A stretch of 46,305 nucleotides of DNA from Candidatus Thorarchaeota archaeon (GCA_004524595.1 SDOA01000017.1:1-46305); one strand, 5' to 3'; numbered from the stretch's first letter, positions 17,459 through 26,112 are shown. Made by a program: numbers and translations. Notes: generated by a model not told the origin, from the sequence alone.

Positions 17459-19123
17459 ATGACATCCCATGATGATATCTTGAAGATTCTCGAAAGTGGA
17501 GAGAGTCGACATAATGAATTCAAACGTAGACTTACAAGGACTGATCTGAAAAAAGAAAGACGTGAAAAGCTAGTCACAAGAATCAAGTACATGACTTGTG
17601 AAAATCCCTTTGAGGGTCTCTTTTTAATAGGCATTGAGGACATAGGAGGAAAAGAGTGGGATGTTCATGGTATCTCTGAATCTAGTCTTAAGACAGCTGA
17701 AGAAATCCTCAACGAACTCTGTGAAGAGGCTTCAGTAGAGATAGTCGAAGAAGAACGCGTTGAAACTCCAAAAGGATTAGTAGGAATCTATCTTCTGAAA
17801 CGTTTAGCAACTCCAGAAGTAAAAGAAACCTGCTCTATAAATGTCGCAGGACGTGTCAATTCAGGCAAGTCAAGTCTGATTGGAGCTTTGGTGACAGGTA
17901 GACCAGATGATGGAAAAGGGAGTGCTAGATCTTTTCTACTTACACATCCACAGGAAATAACAAGAGGACAGACTGCGGATATTCATCTTAGTTTTATGGG
18001 ATTTGATGGACAAGGGCAAGTACTCCATTTGGAAAATCCTCTAAGTAAAGAAGAGTCTGCTCGTATCCTAGACCAATCAGAGAGAATAGTCACATTCTTC
18101 GATGCACCAGGTCATCGAGAGTACAGTAAGACTATGATTCGAAGTATACTTGGAGCAGACGCACAATATGGACTCGTTCTAGTTCCAGGCCCTGAAGAGT
18201 CGTATTTGATTAATCAAGAAGAAGAAAGAACAGGAATTCCTCGACTTGATGAAATAACTAGAGAACATCTGATACTAATGGCAAGCCAAGAAGCTCCATT
18301 TTTTGTTGTCATTTCAAAAATTGACAAGACAAAACCAGAGGAACTTGAAGTTGTATTCAACGTACTTAGAAAGAGCCTGAAAGATATCGGCAAGATCCCA
18401 ATAATAGTAAGGTCACTCGATGATGTCTATCCTGTAGTCAAAGAGATTGGTCATGGCGTCATTGTACCGGTTCTTCCTATTTCTGCTCTTGAATTAGAAT
18501 CATTGAAGGTACTTACAGAACTTCTAAAGAGTGTACCCTCTAACTCTAAAACCAAGACCCTAACTGATACCGCACGAGCTTATGTAGATAAAGTCTATAG
18601 AGGAATAAAAGGAACAAATGTGGTTGTCACAGGTACAGTAAAGTCAGGTGTGTTTAAACAAGGTCAAAATGTATTAGTTGGGCCGGATAAAAATAAAGTA
18701 TTTCACGAAGGTCGATTGTTCAGTATTGAAATGTTCAAGAGCCGTATTAATACTGTGAAAGCAGGTGACCTCTTCGGATTCGACATAAAAGATGTAGATA
18801 AGCATACTATTCGGCGAGGCCAAATAATTACTGATCCTCAAGAGAAAATGCAAAGCTGTCGGGAATTTGAAGCCAATATTGTTGTCACTCGACATCCCAC
18901 CAGAATATCTGAGGGATATTCGCCAGTTTTGCAGGCACACACCATTCAACAAACAGTGGTTCTGAAGAAAATATATGATGCGGAATTTCTCAGTGTTGGA
19001 GATTTCGCCCGAGTGAGGTTGGAATTTCTATTATCGCCAGAAGCAGTAGGAATCAATGATAAAATCGTTCTGCGGGAAGCAAACACTAGAGCAATAGGGA
19101 CTATTGTTGAGATAATCAACTAA
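17459..19123 (+). CDS. GTPBP1/GTPBP2-family translational GTPase
   Basis: A 554-residue EF-Tu-like GTPase, taken from the ATG at 17459 (GGGG 8 nt upstream; a TTG at 17417 is in frame but unsupported). The N-terminal ~125 residues form the domain specific to this family ('NEFKRRL', 'GLFLIGIEDIGG', 'SLKTAEEILNELCEEA'). The G domain has the P-loop GRVNSGKS at about 131-138, a switch region TRGQTAD, DAPGHREY as G3 and SKID as G4, then two beta-barrel domains. The sequence matches remembered human GTPBP1 along its length, for example DDGKGSAR against DNGRGRAR. Human GTPBP1/2 act on stalled or delayed ribosomes, possibly in mRNA quality control; an archaeal equivalent is inferred. The 3' end overlaps the convergent gene by 8 bases. 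Confidence 0.88.
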   Translation: MTSHDDILKILESGESRHNEFKRRLTRTDLKKERREKLVTRIKYMTCENPFEGLFLIGIEDIGGKEWDVHGISESSLKTAEEILNELCEEASVEIVEEERVETPKGLVGIYLLKRLATPEVKETCSINVAGRVNSGKSSLIGALVTGRPDDGKGSARSFLLTHPQEITRGQTADIHLSFMGFDGQGQVLHLENPLSKEESARILDQSERIVTFFDAPGHREYSKTMIRSILGADAQYGLVLVPGPEESYLINQEEERTGIPRLDEITREHLILMASQEAPFFVVISKIDKTKPEELEVVFNVLRKSLKDIGKIPIIVRSLDDVYPVVKEIGHGVIVPVLPISALELESLKVLTELLKSVPSNSKTKTLTDTARAYVDKVYRGIKGTNVVVTGTVKSGVFKQGQNVLVGPDKNKVFHEGRLFSIEMFKSRINTVKAGDLFGFDIKDVDKHTIRRGQIITDPQEKMQSCREFEANIVVTRHPTRISEGYSPVLQAHTIQQTVVLKKIYDAEFLSVGDFARVRLEFLLSPEAVGINDKIVLREANTRAIGTIVEIIN

Positions 19124-20822
19124 GATTGTTACTCCATTGGATTAAATTGTCAGAATTTGAGAATGCAACCTCATTACGAAGAATCCCTCTTGCTGATTGA
19201 ACAGAGATTATTGGATAAAGTTCGACATTAGAGTCAATCATTAAAGAAAGCAAAGGCTTTCTCCAACTGCTGGGAGAACTGACAACAGCATAGGCTTTAT
19301 CGTGAACACGGAATAATGTAGCCTCGAGAGACCCCCGTACTAATGTATGTAGTACATCATAGGGTCCATGAAGGAGAAGTTCCTGCTCGATGCCAAGGTG
19401 GTAGAATTCTGGCAGAAGTGCGATACATCCTTTCTGAATTAAAGTGTTTAGAATCATTGGAGAGCCAACAAGTGTGTTTGATAATATCTCAAGTTTACCC
19501 AAGGAGAGTCGTTCCAGTACAGCACGTTCTTTGGTATCAATGCTACGGTCATCATTTATCGAAAGTGTTGTTTCGTATGTTCCGTCGACTAGTGTAATAA
19601 TACCAATCTTTTCCAATGCTCGTCTTATGATGTTTTGACCATGAGATATCGGACCTCCAGAAGAGGGGTAGATATCCTCAATATTCAACCAATATTCAAT
19701 TGAAGTGATTTTTTCCGTTCCAGAGGTGCTAATCTCCAAGTATCTTTGTTTCTTGCCTATAAGGTAATGTACCTGAGCCCAAGACTCGTGATTCAGAGTA
19801 TCAGTAATTGCAAGAGTGAGGGGCATACCAATTGGAGAAAGATCACACAGAACTCGTGGTGCGAGATGAATCGAATTGAGAGTATAGCGGCGTTTTTCTA
19901 ATTGCCTTGGATTTGATAAGGTCTTACAGAAGCCATCAATAACATGGAAATCTTCGGTACGAAGCGGTACAACAAGGGAATCATGGACAATTGAAAGAGC
20001 CTCTTTCCAACCGTAATAATCCAAATCATTTGTTATATCATTTAGAATGGTCTTCATCCAACTATAGCTCTCGGGAGAGTATGTTGAATGATGTCTTACA
20101 AAATGATTGACTACCGGAGCCCACTCAGTCTCCTTGCTATTCTTTCGCCATTCTTGTAACCAGGATTGCTGGATTGGTTCTTTAAGTAGAGATAGTCCAA
20201 TTGCATTTCCAATTGAACATGCTGCTTGTGAAACCCGGCTAGTTTTATTGAGATGGACGAGATACGCTGTTCGAAGTAATAGCCCTTCAACCCATTTTTG
20301 AGAGAGTGCTTTCTCTTCGAAGATAAATTCATTATCATCGTTTATTTGAAGCCCAAAGCTCTGAGAGTGTTCAGGAAACTTAAATTGTGTCACAAAAATA
20401 TCAGGGAAGGATGGTTCTTTTGCTGCAATGAATCGAGAAACTTTTCGGATAGCTTTTCCAAGTGCATCTCGAAGTTCCTGTGTTGCCTCTATTCGAATCT
20501 CTTCAGGTGTAAGAGGTTTGGGTTTCTCAAATTTCACAACAAGCTTTGAACTTTTCCGTATCACATCATAAGTACTCTGTTCTAGATTTTCTCCAATGAC
20601 CATGACTCCAGCAGCGTTGAAGAAATAGACACGAACACGGTCTAGTGAGATTACTGCTACAAGAAACAATATTCCCTTTAGTTGTTGGAAATATTTCCTT
20701 ATTACAGCAGCTTTGACTCGCAAGACTTCAACTGACTTAGCCCCAGTATCTTTGAATTGTTTTTCTCCGAATGCTGCAATCGTCTTGGGTATTTCTCTTG
20801 AACTCTTGGATATGGGGAACAC
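19116..20822 (-). CDS. Hypothetical protein, 568 aa
   Basis: A long soluble-looking protein I cannot place in a family. The first ~80 residues ('LFLVAVISLDRVRVYFFNAAGVMVIGENLE') alternate strands and helices and could be a small alpha/beta sensor or roadblock-like domain, but this is weak. The centre (about 95-300) is helical; the C-terminal half contains a segment resembling a winged helix near 385-430 ('HGQNIIRRALEKIGIITLVDGTYETTLS'). There is no signal peptide or membrane helix. It starts with GTG (no better start nearby) and is divergent from the small membrane protein at 20869. Its end overlaps the GTPase gene by 8 bases. Confidence 0.7.
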   Translation of the reverse strand: MFPISKSSREIPKTIAAFGEKQFKDTGAKSVEVLRVKAAVIRKYFQQLKGILFLVAVISLDRVRVYFFNAAGVMVIGENLEQSTYDVIRKSSKLVVKFEKPKPLTPEEIRIEATQELRDALGKAIRKVSRFIAAKEPSFPDIFVTQFKFPEHSQSFGLQINDDNEFIFEEKALSQKWVEGLLLRTAYLVHLNKTSRVSQAACSIGNAIGLSLLKEPIQQSWLQEWRKNSKETEWAPVVNHFVRHHSTYSPESYSWMKTILNDITNDLDYYGWKEALSIVHDSLVVPLRTEDFHVIDGFCKTLSNPRQLEKRRYTLNSIHLAPRVLCDLSPIGMPLTLAITDTLNHESWAQVHYLIGKKQRYLEISTSGTEKITSIEYWLNIEDIYPSSGGPISHGQNIIRRALEKIGIITLVDGTYETTLSINDDRSIDTKERAVLERLSLGKLEILSNTLVGSPMILNTLIQKGCIALLPEFYHLGIEQELLLHGPYDVLHTLVRGSLEATLFRVHDKAYAVVSSPSSWRKPLLSLMIDSNVELYPIISVQSARGILRNEVAFSNSDNLIQWSNNLS

Positions 20823-20868
20823 CTCTTTCTATTGATCTATCACTTCTAGATAAAGATGAGGACAACTC

Positions 20869-21081
20869 ATGCCAGATGCAACAGCTTTAATTCCTTTCAC
20901 TCTTCATCAGTCTAGATTTAGAATGCTACAATTTGATTTAACATTACTTGCAATTTGGTATATAGTACCAATTAGTCTACTTTTTCTTAGAGCAGCATAT
21001 GCTGGGTATAAGGTTAAACAGAAAAAGAATGAACTCAAACGTATAGAAAAGAAATCAACGCCTTTTACCAGTAAGATATAG
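20869..21081 (+). CDS. Small single-pass membrane protein, 70 aa
   Basis: One hydrophobic segment (about residues 22-45, 'LTLLAIWYIVPISLLFLRAAYAGY') followed by a strongly basic tail rich in Lys. The positive tail suggests an N-out, C-in topology. The ATG is preceded by GAGGAC with 7-nt spacing, which supports a real gene despite its size. It is divergent from the 568-residue gene, 46 bases away, and convergent with the next gene, 2 bases apart. Function unknown. Confidence 0.6.
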   Translation: MPDATALIPFTLHQSRFRMLQFDLTLLAIWYIVPISLLFLRAAYAGYKVKQKKNELKRIEKKSTPFTSKI

Positions 21082-21083
21082 GA

Positions 21084-21560
21084 TCATGTTTTATTATCAA
21101 CAGAATCTGTTTCAGGATACATAGGAAGTAAGATGTCTCGTGTTGATGTGGTATTCATAACAATATCCAAGGTTTCATCATTCCTCATGAGAATACAACC
21201 AAGGAATTCGTATTCAAATTTATCAAGTCGAATATTGACTCCACGCCTTGGAATTTGCGTTAGAAGAAGAATAATGGAAAAGTTACCACGAGGTAATTGA
21301 TTTAAAATTCCACGCTTCATATCAGGTTCAAGTTGACCTTCAAGCTGACGTGTCATAATACCTCTTTCAATGAAGTTGTACCGAATTCTTTCAAAATCGC
21401 CACTAGAACTTTTTTTGGGACGAATGAATGAGATAGAATATCCCAATCGTTTCAAAGAATTATAACCAACCAGAGTCCTGAAGAGAGGAGGAGATAATAC
21501 CTCTAACTCGACTTTTCTGAGTTCGATTACATCGTCATCTCTTCGTACTTTGAGGTTCAT
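21084..21560 (-). CDS. Hypothetical protein, 158 aa
   Basis: A soluble basic protein with mixed alpha/beta character ('VELEVLSPPLFRTLVGYNSLKRLGYSI', 'GNFSIILLLTQIPRRGVNIRLDKFEYEFLGCILM'). No known motif. The ATG at 21560 is used; an in-frame GTG nine bases upstream is possible, but its GGA is too close to serve as a ribosome site. About 150 bases separate it from the QW-repeat gene upstream on the same strand. Confidence 0.65.
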   Translation of the reverse strand: MNLKVRRDDDVIELRKVELEVLSPPLFRTLVGYNSLKRLGYSISFIRPKKSSSGDFERIRYNFIERGIMTRQLEGQLEPDMKRGILNQLPRGNFSIILLLTQIPRRGVNIRLDKFEYEFLGCILMRNDETLDIVMNTTSTRDILLPMYPETDSVDNKT

Positions 21561-21707
21561 CAGTTTCACATTTCCAAGTCTATCTTATTAGAGGATTCTA
21601 CGAACATACTCCTATGTAAAGGATTCTGAATAATCAATCCGCAACTGCGTCTTCTTTATACAAAAGAGCTATTTTAATATCAACCCCATTAAGTGATGAA
21701 CACTAGA

Positions 21708-22577
21708 TTAAAGCAGTTCATTAGCCTTTTTATATTCTAAGAGCAGAATTGAACTGAGTTCGGGATCACTTTTCTTAGCTCCAGGGGGAATCCACCCACC
21801 ATCACTATTTTGGGTCTGAATAATAAGCTCAATTCCATTCTTGAGAATTTCTTTCTCTCGATCAGATTCTGGTTTGCCAAATGCTGTGAGGTCAGCTAAA
21901 TCAAAAATGGATTTTGATGCCAGACAATTAGAGAGATGCTGCAATAGAGCCGCTCTACCATTAATATACACTTTATGATCCTTTGGTACTCCTATTGCTT
22001 TCAGTCCATCAAGAATATTACCTGTTGCGAGAGGATCAGAGATATTTCGATCAATAAAATCAGGCCAATGGCCATCTTCATGTTGAGAATGTAGTAAGAA
22101 ATCCCGAGCCCGTTTCAATCTATCTTCTTCAGCATAATTCGCAAGACATAAGGATTCCAGTGCTTTGGCAGTTAGCCAAGTTACACTCTTTCCTACCGGG
22201 TACCAATCTCGACCAATTCCGCCCCATTTGTCTTCGATGTAGGGGTCAAGTAACAAAGATTCTGCAAATCCACCATCATTTTTCTGACGTGTAACAAGAA
22301 AGGATGACATTGTATCAATCAAATCTTTATACTTGTCTTTGAACTTGACAATCAAAGTCAGCAGCTCTGCAGTTTCTTTTACAGAACTTGGAGCGCCTCT
22401 CCGAAAACCAAAGGGGATGCCACCATCAGAATTCTGGATGGTCTTCAGCTCATTCATAATTTCTTCCTGAAGAGCAGGGGGGATCTTGTTGTCAGCATTA
22501 ATCAATCTCACTTTGTCAGCGATATTTCCGTTCGATAATAAGAAGCTCTGATAATCATAATGGAGTTCATTTCCCAT
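21708..22577 (-). CDS. Prenyltransferase/squalene-cyclase-type QW-repeat protein
   Basis: A 289-residue alpha-toroid protein. Four QW-like repeat motifs are visible: QNSDGGIPFG (about 68), RQKNDGGFAE (about 117), SQHEDGHWPD (about 184) and QNSDGGWIPP (about 265), spaced as in terpenoid cyclase and prenyltransferase beta-subunit folds. The protein is half the size of a squalene-hopene cyclase and shows no DXDD catalytic motif, so it is not a squalene cyclase. Stand-alone archaeal proteins of this fold are usually uncharacterised. The start is the ATG at 22577, which has a perfect GGAGG, rather than the TTG at 22616. Confidence 0.8.
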   Translation of the reverse strand: MGNELHYDYQSFLLSNGNIADKVRLINADNKIPPALQEEIMNELKTIQNSDGGIPFGFRRGAPSSVKETAELLTLIVKFKDKYKDLIDTMSSFLVTRQKNDGGFAESLLLDPYIEDKWGGIGRDWYPVGKSVTWLTAKALESLCLANYAEEDRLKRARDFLLHSQHEDGHWPDFIDRNISDPLATGNILDGLKAIGVPKDHKVYINGRAALLQHLSNCLASKSIFDLADLTAFGKPESDREKEILKNGIELIIQTQNSDGGWIPPGAKKSDPELSSILLLEYKKANELL

Positions 22578-22588
22578 TGTTGTTAAAT

Positions 22589-22593
22589 CCTCC
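22589..22593 (-). promoter_or_regulatory. Shine-Dalgarno GGAGG that sets the start of the QW-repeat gene
   Basis: The minus strand reads AAAGGAGGATT, with 11 nt between GGAGG and the ATG at 22577. It lies downstream of the in-frame TTG at 22616, so it favours the shorter protein. Confidence 0.75.
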
Positions 22594-22715
22594 TTTGCAA
22601 GATACAACAATCCCAAAAAAAAACGAGATTGTAAAATGAGTTAAGATAACATACAGATTTCACTCTTAGTTGCTAGATATATTAGTGAATACTTGATATT
22701 AAAGATATCAGTAGG

Positions 22716-22988
22716 TCAGTCTTCACCATCTATCTCAAAATATTCTAGAATTTCTTTTCGTCGTTCACGTCGTTCGTCTTCCGTCATCTCATCTGATTGA
22801 CGAGATTCCTCTTCAACTACAACGATCTTTTCTCGTGGAGAATGTTTGATCCTGTACTCAACCTTGTAGGCAGGATCGGCTTTAATGGACTTTTCATGCC
22901 CACATTCACGACACTTTAGAACAGGATTCTTCTTATCGTCATCTTTTTTTGGGAGCATCAAAGCACCACATTTTTCGCAAAATTCCAA
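22716..22988 (-). CDS. TFS/RpoM-like zinc-ribbon protein lacking the catalytic C-terminal ribbon
   Basis: A 90-residue protein with an N-terminal zinc ribbon, CxxC at Cys4/Cys7 and Cys26/Cys29, matching the N-terminal ribbon of archaeal transcription factor S and of RNA polymerase subunit Rpb9/RpoM ('FCEKCGALMLPKK', 'KCRECGHEKSI'). True TFS is about 110 residues and ends with a second ribbon carrying the Asp-Glu pair that enters the polymerase active site. Here that ribbon is replaced by a highly charged tail with Glu/Arg-rich helix. It may bind polymerase without cleavage activity, or be an antagonistic paralog. Start is TTG with GGGGAG 8 nt upstream. Confidence 0.75.
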   Translation of the reverse strand: MEFCEKCGALMLPKKDDDKKNPVLKCRECGHEKSIKADPAYKVEYRIKHSPREKIVVVEEESRQSDEMTEDERRERRKEILEYFEIDGED

Positions 22989-23188
22989 GTATAATTCTCC
23001 CCTATCGATTTGGGTTCTCGCGTAACTTACAGATTTTCATTTAAGTTTGACGATTAAGCCTTCGTAGGTAATACGTGAAATCAAATAAAGTTGTAGACAG
23101 AAAGAAAGACTTATGATAAAGGTGCTTTGTGCTCCGCACTCACAGAACCTCTGCTAAAAGTATTAGTTAGAGGAAGGAAGTAATTACT

Positions 23189-24520
23189 ATGGTGCGAGTA
23201 AAACCATTCCGAGCTTACCGCTTTGATGAATCAAAGGTCGGTAAATTAGGATATGTCGTCACACCTCCTTATGACATAATCAAGGGCGCAAAGGTAGACG
23301 AATTGCAGGGACTGTCCAAATATAACATGGCGTGGATTATAAAGAATAAGCCAAAAGATAATGATACTGATGATAATAATCAGTATACTAGGGCTAGAGA
23401 CCACCTTAATGAGTGGATTTCAGAGGGAGTACTAAAACAGGATGACAGAGAGTCGTTCTATGTCTATGGCCAAGACTTTGAAATAGATGGAAATAAGCTC
23501 TTTCGATTTGGTTTTATAGGCCTTATTGAGTTAGAAGATTTCGCTAAAGAGGCACCGAGTTCAGGTCAATTCTCAGGTGTTTTGCAGCATGAAGAAACGC
23601 TTCCAAAGGATATTATAGACAGATTGAGCCTTTGTAGAAGTGCTATGGCTAATTTTGGACAGATTTTTGTCATCTACCCAGATCATCAGGGTAGTGTTGA
23701 TGCAATCCTTAAGAATAATATGAAAAAGGCACCGGTTGCAGATGTTACGGATTCTGAGGGAGTGCGACATAGAATTTGGCTAGTTGATGACATAGATGAT
23801 GTCACTGCGATTTCCAAGAATATGATGGACAAGTATGTTATCATTGCTGATGGACATCATAGGTACAAGACGGCACTTGCACTCTCAAGTGAGAATCCTG
23901 ATTTGGCAACAGCAAAATACAGGATGCTTACATTTGTCAACATATCAAATCCAGGTCTAGTCGTTCTACCCACGCACAGGCTTGTTCAGAATCTTGATAT
24001 ATTTTCAAAAGAGAAACTTTTGGAAAATATCAAACAGCATTTTGATCTTGAAGTGTTTGATAATAAGGATAAAATGTTCAATCGAATGGATAAGATGTTC
24101 GAAAAAGGAAAGCATACATTCGGTCTATTTATGAATGATGGCAAGTTCTATTCATTCACATTACGTAATGACAAAATAATGGATGAGATATTACCAGACA
24201 AATCTCCAGAATTAAGACAACTTGATGTCGCGATATTGCACTCTCTTGTTCTGGATAGAATGCTTGGTATTGACAAAGAAAAGCTGCTTCAGGGAACTAT
24301 GAAGGGTGGAGGATTCGTTGTATACATTAAAGGAATTGGAGACGCTGTAGATGAATCAATTAACACTGTTAAGGAAAGTGCACAAGCCGTCTTCTTTATG
24401 AACCCGACACGCGTTCAAGAGGTCGAGGCAGTTTCGAAGAATTTCGAAGTGATGCCTCAGAAGAGCACATTCTTCCATCCAAAGATCTGGACAGGTTTTA
24501 CAATCAATAAACTACGGTGA
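23189..24520 (+). CDS. DUF1015 family protein, probable serine-metabolism enzyme
   Basis: A 443-residue protein that matches DUF1015 from its first residues ('RVKPFRAYRFD', 'VVTPPYDII') to the central ADGHHRYKTAL motif near residue 220. That motif resembles the GxHR/DGHHR signature of ParB/sulfiredoxin-fold enzymes, a group that includes free-serine kinases. DUF1015 genes are often found next to serine-pathway genes, and here serC follows immediately with the stop codon within a few bases of its start. A role in making or using O-phosphoserine is therefore a fair inference, not shown. ATG start with GAGGAAGGAAG upstream. Confidence 0.85.
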   Translation: MVRVKPFRAYRFDESKVGKLGYVVTPPYDIIKGAKVDELQGLSKYNMAWIIKNKPKDNDTDDNNQYTRARDHLNEWISEGVLKQDDRESFYVYGQDFEIDGNKLFRFGFIGLIELEDFAKEAPSSGQFSGVLQHEETLPKDIIDRLSLCRSAMANFGQIFVIYPDHQGSVDAILKNNMKKAPVADVTDSEGVRHRIWLVDDIDDVTAISKNMMDKYVIIADGHHRYKTALALSSENPDLATAKYRMLTFVNISNPGLVVLPTHRLVQNLDIFSKEKLLENIKQHFDLEVFDNKDKMFNRMDKMFEKGKHTFGLFMNDGKFYSFTLRNDKIMDEILPDKSPELRQLDVAILHSLVLDRMLGIDKEKLLQGTMKGGGFVVYIKGIGDAVDESINTVKESAQAVFFMNPTRVQEVEAVSKNFEVMPQKSTFFHPKIWTGFTINKLR

Positions 24521-24525
24521 ACAAG

Positions 24526-25608
24526 ATGACAAAGCGCGTATTCAATTTTTATCCAGGCCCCGCAACTTTAGCATTACCTGTGCTCAAAAGAGCTAGGGAT
24601 GAATTGTTAGATTTTGCAGGAACTGGAATGTCTGTAATGGAAATATCACACCGTTCTAAGGAATGGGAACAAGTTATGAAGGAAGCTGATGGTCTCATCA
24701 GAGAGATTATGGGCGTGCCTTCAGATTACAGAGTAATATGGCTTGGCGGCGGAGCATCAACACAATTTCTTATGGTCCCTGTTAATCTCCAAGTCGTAGG
24801 AAAACCCATGGAATATGTGAATACAGGTGGTTGGTCAAAGAAAGCCATCAAAGAAGCAGGCTTCTATGGTGATGTCAAAGTCATTGCATCTTCAGAAGAC
24901 GAAAACTTTTGTTATATTCCAAAAGATGTGACTATTAGTGATAATGCTGCCTTCGGACATATTACAAGTAACAACACACTCTATGGTACTGAATGGCATT
25001 ATTGGCCAAAAGTGCCATCTGATGTCCCGCTTGTTTGTGATATGTCATCAGATCTCATGGCAAGAAAGATCGATGTCAAAGATTTTGGTGTAATTTATGC
25101 AGGAGCACAAAAAAATCTTGGTCCAGCAGGCGTTACACTGGCAATTGTAAGAGAGGATCTAATGGAGAGAGTTCCTGAAAAAACTCCAACTATGTTGAAA
25201 TGGAAAACCCACGCAAAGGATTCTATGTATAATACACCTCCAGTATTTGCAATCTATATGTCGAAACTTTCCCTTGAATACCTGAAAGAAATTGGCGGCG
25301 TGAAAGAGATTGAGAAGCGTAATCGTGAGAAAGCAAAGATTCTCTATGATGTCATTGACAAATCTGATGGGTTCTATAAGGGACATGCAAAAACTGAATC
25401 GCGTTCTCTCATGAACGTCACCTTCACGATGGCAACACCTGAACTTGAAGAAAAATGCAATGCAGAAGCAGCTTCACACGATCTAATCGGTCTAAAGGGA
25501 CATCGCTCAGTTGGTGGAATGCGAGCCTCAATCTATAATGCAATGCCTCTCGAAGGTGTTAAGAAGCTAGCAGAATACCTGAAAGATTTCCAAACAAAGA
25601 ACCAATAA
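24526..25608 (+). CDS. serC: Phosphoserine aminotransferase
   Basis: A PLP-dependent class V aminotransferase of about 360 residues, the normal length. It begins FNFYPGPATL, characteristic of SerC, has 'GGGASTQF' for PLP phosphate contact, and the Schiff-base Lys196 in GAQKNLGPAG. It converts 3-phosphohydroxypyruvate and glutamate into O-phosphoserine and 2-oxoglutarate in the cytosol. The ATG at 24526 is preferred; a GTG at 24517 overlapping the previous stop is also in frame. It is co-transcribed with the DUF1015 gene, and a terminator follows its stop. Confidence 0.93.
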   Translation: MTKRVFNFYPGPATLALPVLKRARDELLDFAGTGMSVMEISHRSKEWEQVMKEADGLIREIMGVPSDYRVIWLGGGASTQFLMVPVNLQVVGKPMEYVNTGGWSKKAIKEAGFYGDVKVIASSEDENFCYIPKDVTISDNAAFGHITSNNTLYGTEWHYWPKVPSDVPLVCDMSSDLMARKIDVKDFGVIYAGAQKNLGPAGVTLAIVREDLMERVPEKTPTMLKWKTHAKDSMYNTPPVFAIYMSKLSLEYLKEIGGVKEIEKRNREKAKILYDVIDKSDGFYKGHAKTESRSLMNVTFTMATPELEEKCNAEAASHDLIGLKGHRSVGGMRASIYNAMPLEGVKKLAEYLKDFQTKNQ

Positions 25609-25614
25609 TCAATC

Positions 25615-25645
25615 TGGAGGGTTAGACCCTCCACTTTCTCCTTTT
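25615..25645 (+). terminator. Terminator of the DUF1015-serC operon
   Basis: TGGAGGG (25615-25621) pairs with CCCTCCA (25627-25633) over a 5-nt loop and is followed by a pyrimidine-rich tract ending in CTTTTT. It begins 7 bases past the serC stop. Confidence 0.8.
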
Positions 25646-25651
25646 TGAATC

Positions 25652-25987
25652 TCACACTTTTTTCTTGCGCGTAAATTTAGTTACTGCTGTTTCTAATTCC
25701 TTTATCATTTGAGGGACGTCATCATCATCCATGAGACCCTTGTATGTTCGGCGCATACGGACACCGCTTACATTCACATCTATATTTCGCATACCACGTT
25801 CCCCGAAGAATGTTTTGAGAGATGTGGCGATAGGAATTAGAACACCACCAGGCAATCTACTAGAGAGATACTCCTTACAACATCCACAATCGATGACGAT
25901 AAGTGTATTCTCATTATCTGTGAGTACCTCAACGGGCATCTCCCTCTTTGAACCCAGTTTTAAGGTGAACTCGCCGAGCTGTTTCAT
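25652..25987 (-). CDS. Small protein with a CGCC motif, 111 aa
   Basis: A soluble protein with a beta-rich N-terminal half and a Cys cluster Cys34-Gly-Cys36-Cys37 directly after a hydrophobic strand ('NTLIVIDCGCC'). The rest is basic ('RMRRTYKG', a KKKV end) with an acidic DDDD stretch. The Cys trio could bind metal or take part in redox, with too few ligands for a classical zinc ribbon, so partners or oligomerisation would be needed. Family not recognised. ATG start; a likely promoter lies at 26038-26048. Confidence 0.65.
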   Translation of the reverse strand: MKQLGEFTLKLGSKREMPVEVLTDNENTLIVIDCGCCKEYLSSRLPGGVLIPIATSLKTFFGERGMRNIDVNVSGVRMRRTYKGLMDDDDVPQMIKELETAVTKFTRKKKV

Positions 25988-26037
25988 AATTCTGCCCCAT
26001 AGATTTTGTATCGTCGTTACTTTGGCAATGTGTGAAC

Positions 26038-26048
26038 TACATATAAGA
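26038..26048 (-). promoter_or_regulatory. Probable TATA-box promoter for the CGCC-motif gene
   Basis: The minus strand reads CTTATATGTAG here, about 55 bases before the ATG at 25987, giving an expected short leader of roughly 30 nt. Surrounding bases are less AT-rich. Assigned by pattern only. Confidence 0.4.
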
Positions 26049-26112
26049 CCTGCTCAGACTGCAAGTCTCCTGGCTTGTTGTAACATATCATGTAGTCAAA
26101 TGGTTTACGGTG

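Noticed and set aside
22681..22715. AT-rich hairpin near the end of the TFS-like gene
   Set aside because: The stem needs a bulged base and no T-run follows on the minus strand.
23040..23188. Possible small RNA ahead of the DUF1015 gene
   Set aside because: No box C/D, tRNA or stable stem pattern could be supported; it probably contains only promoter and leader.
26036..26097. Possible structured RNA with ACTACAT and ATGTAGT ends and an internal AGACT/AGTCT hairpin
   Set aside because: Stems are short and imperfect (a bulge is needed) and the segment is better explained by a TATA promoter for the CGCC gene.
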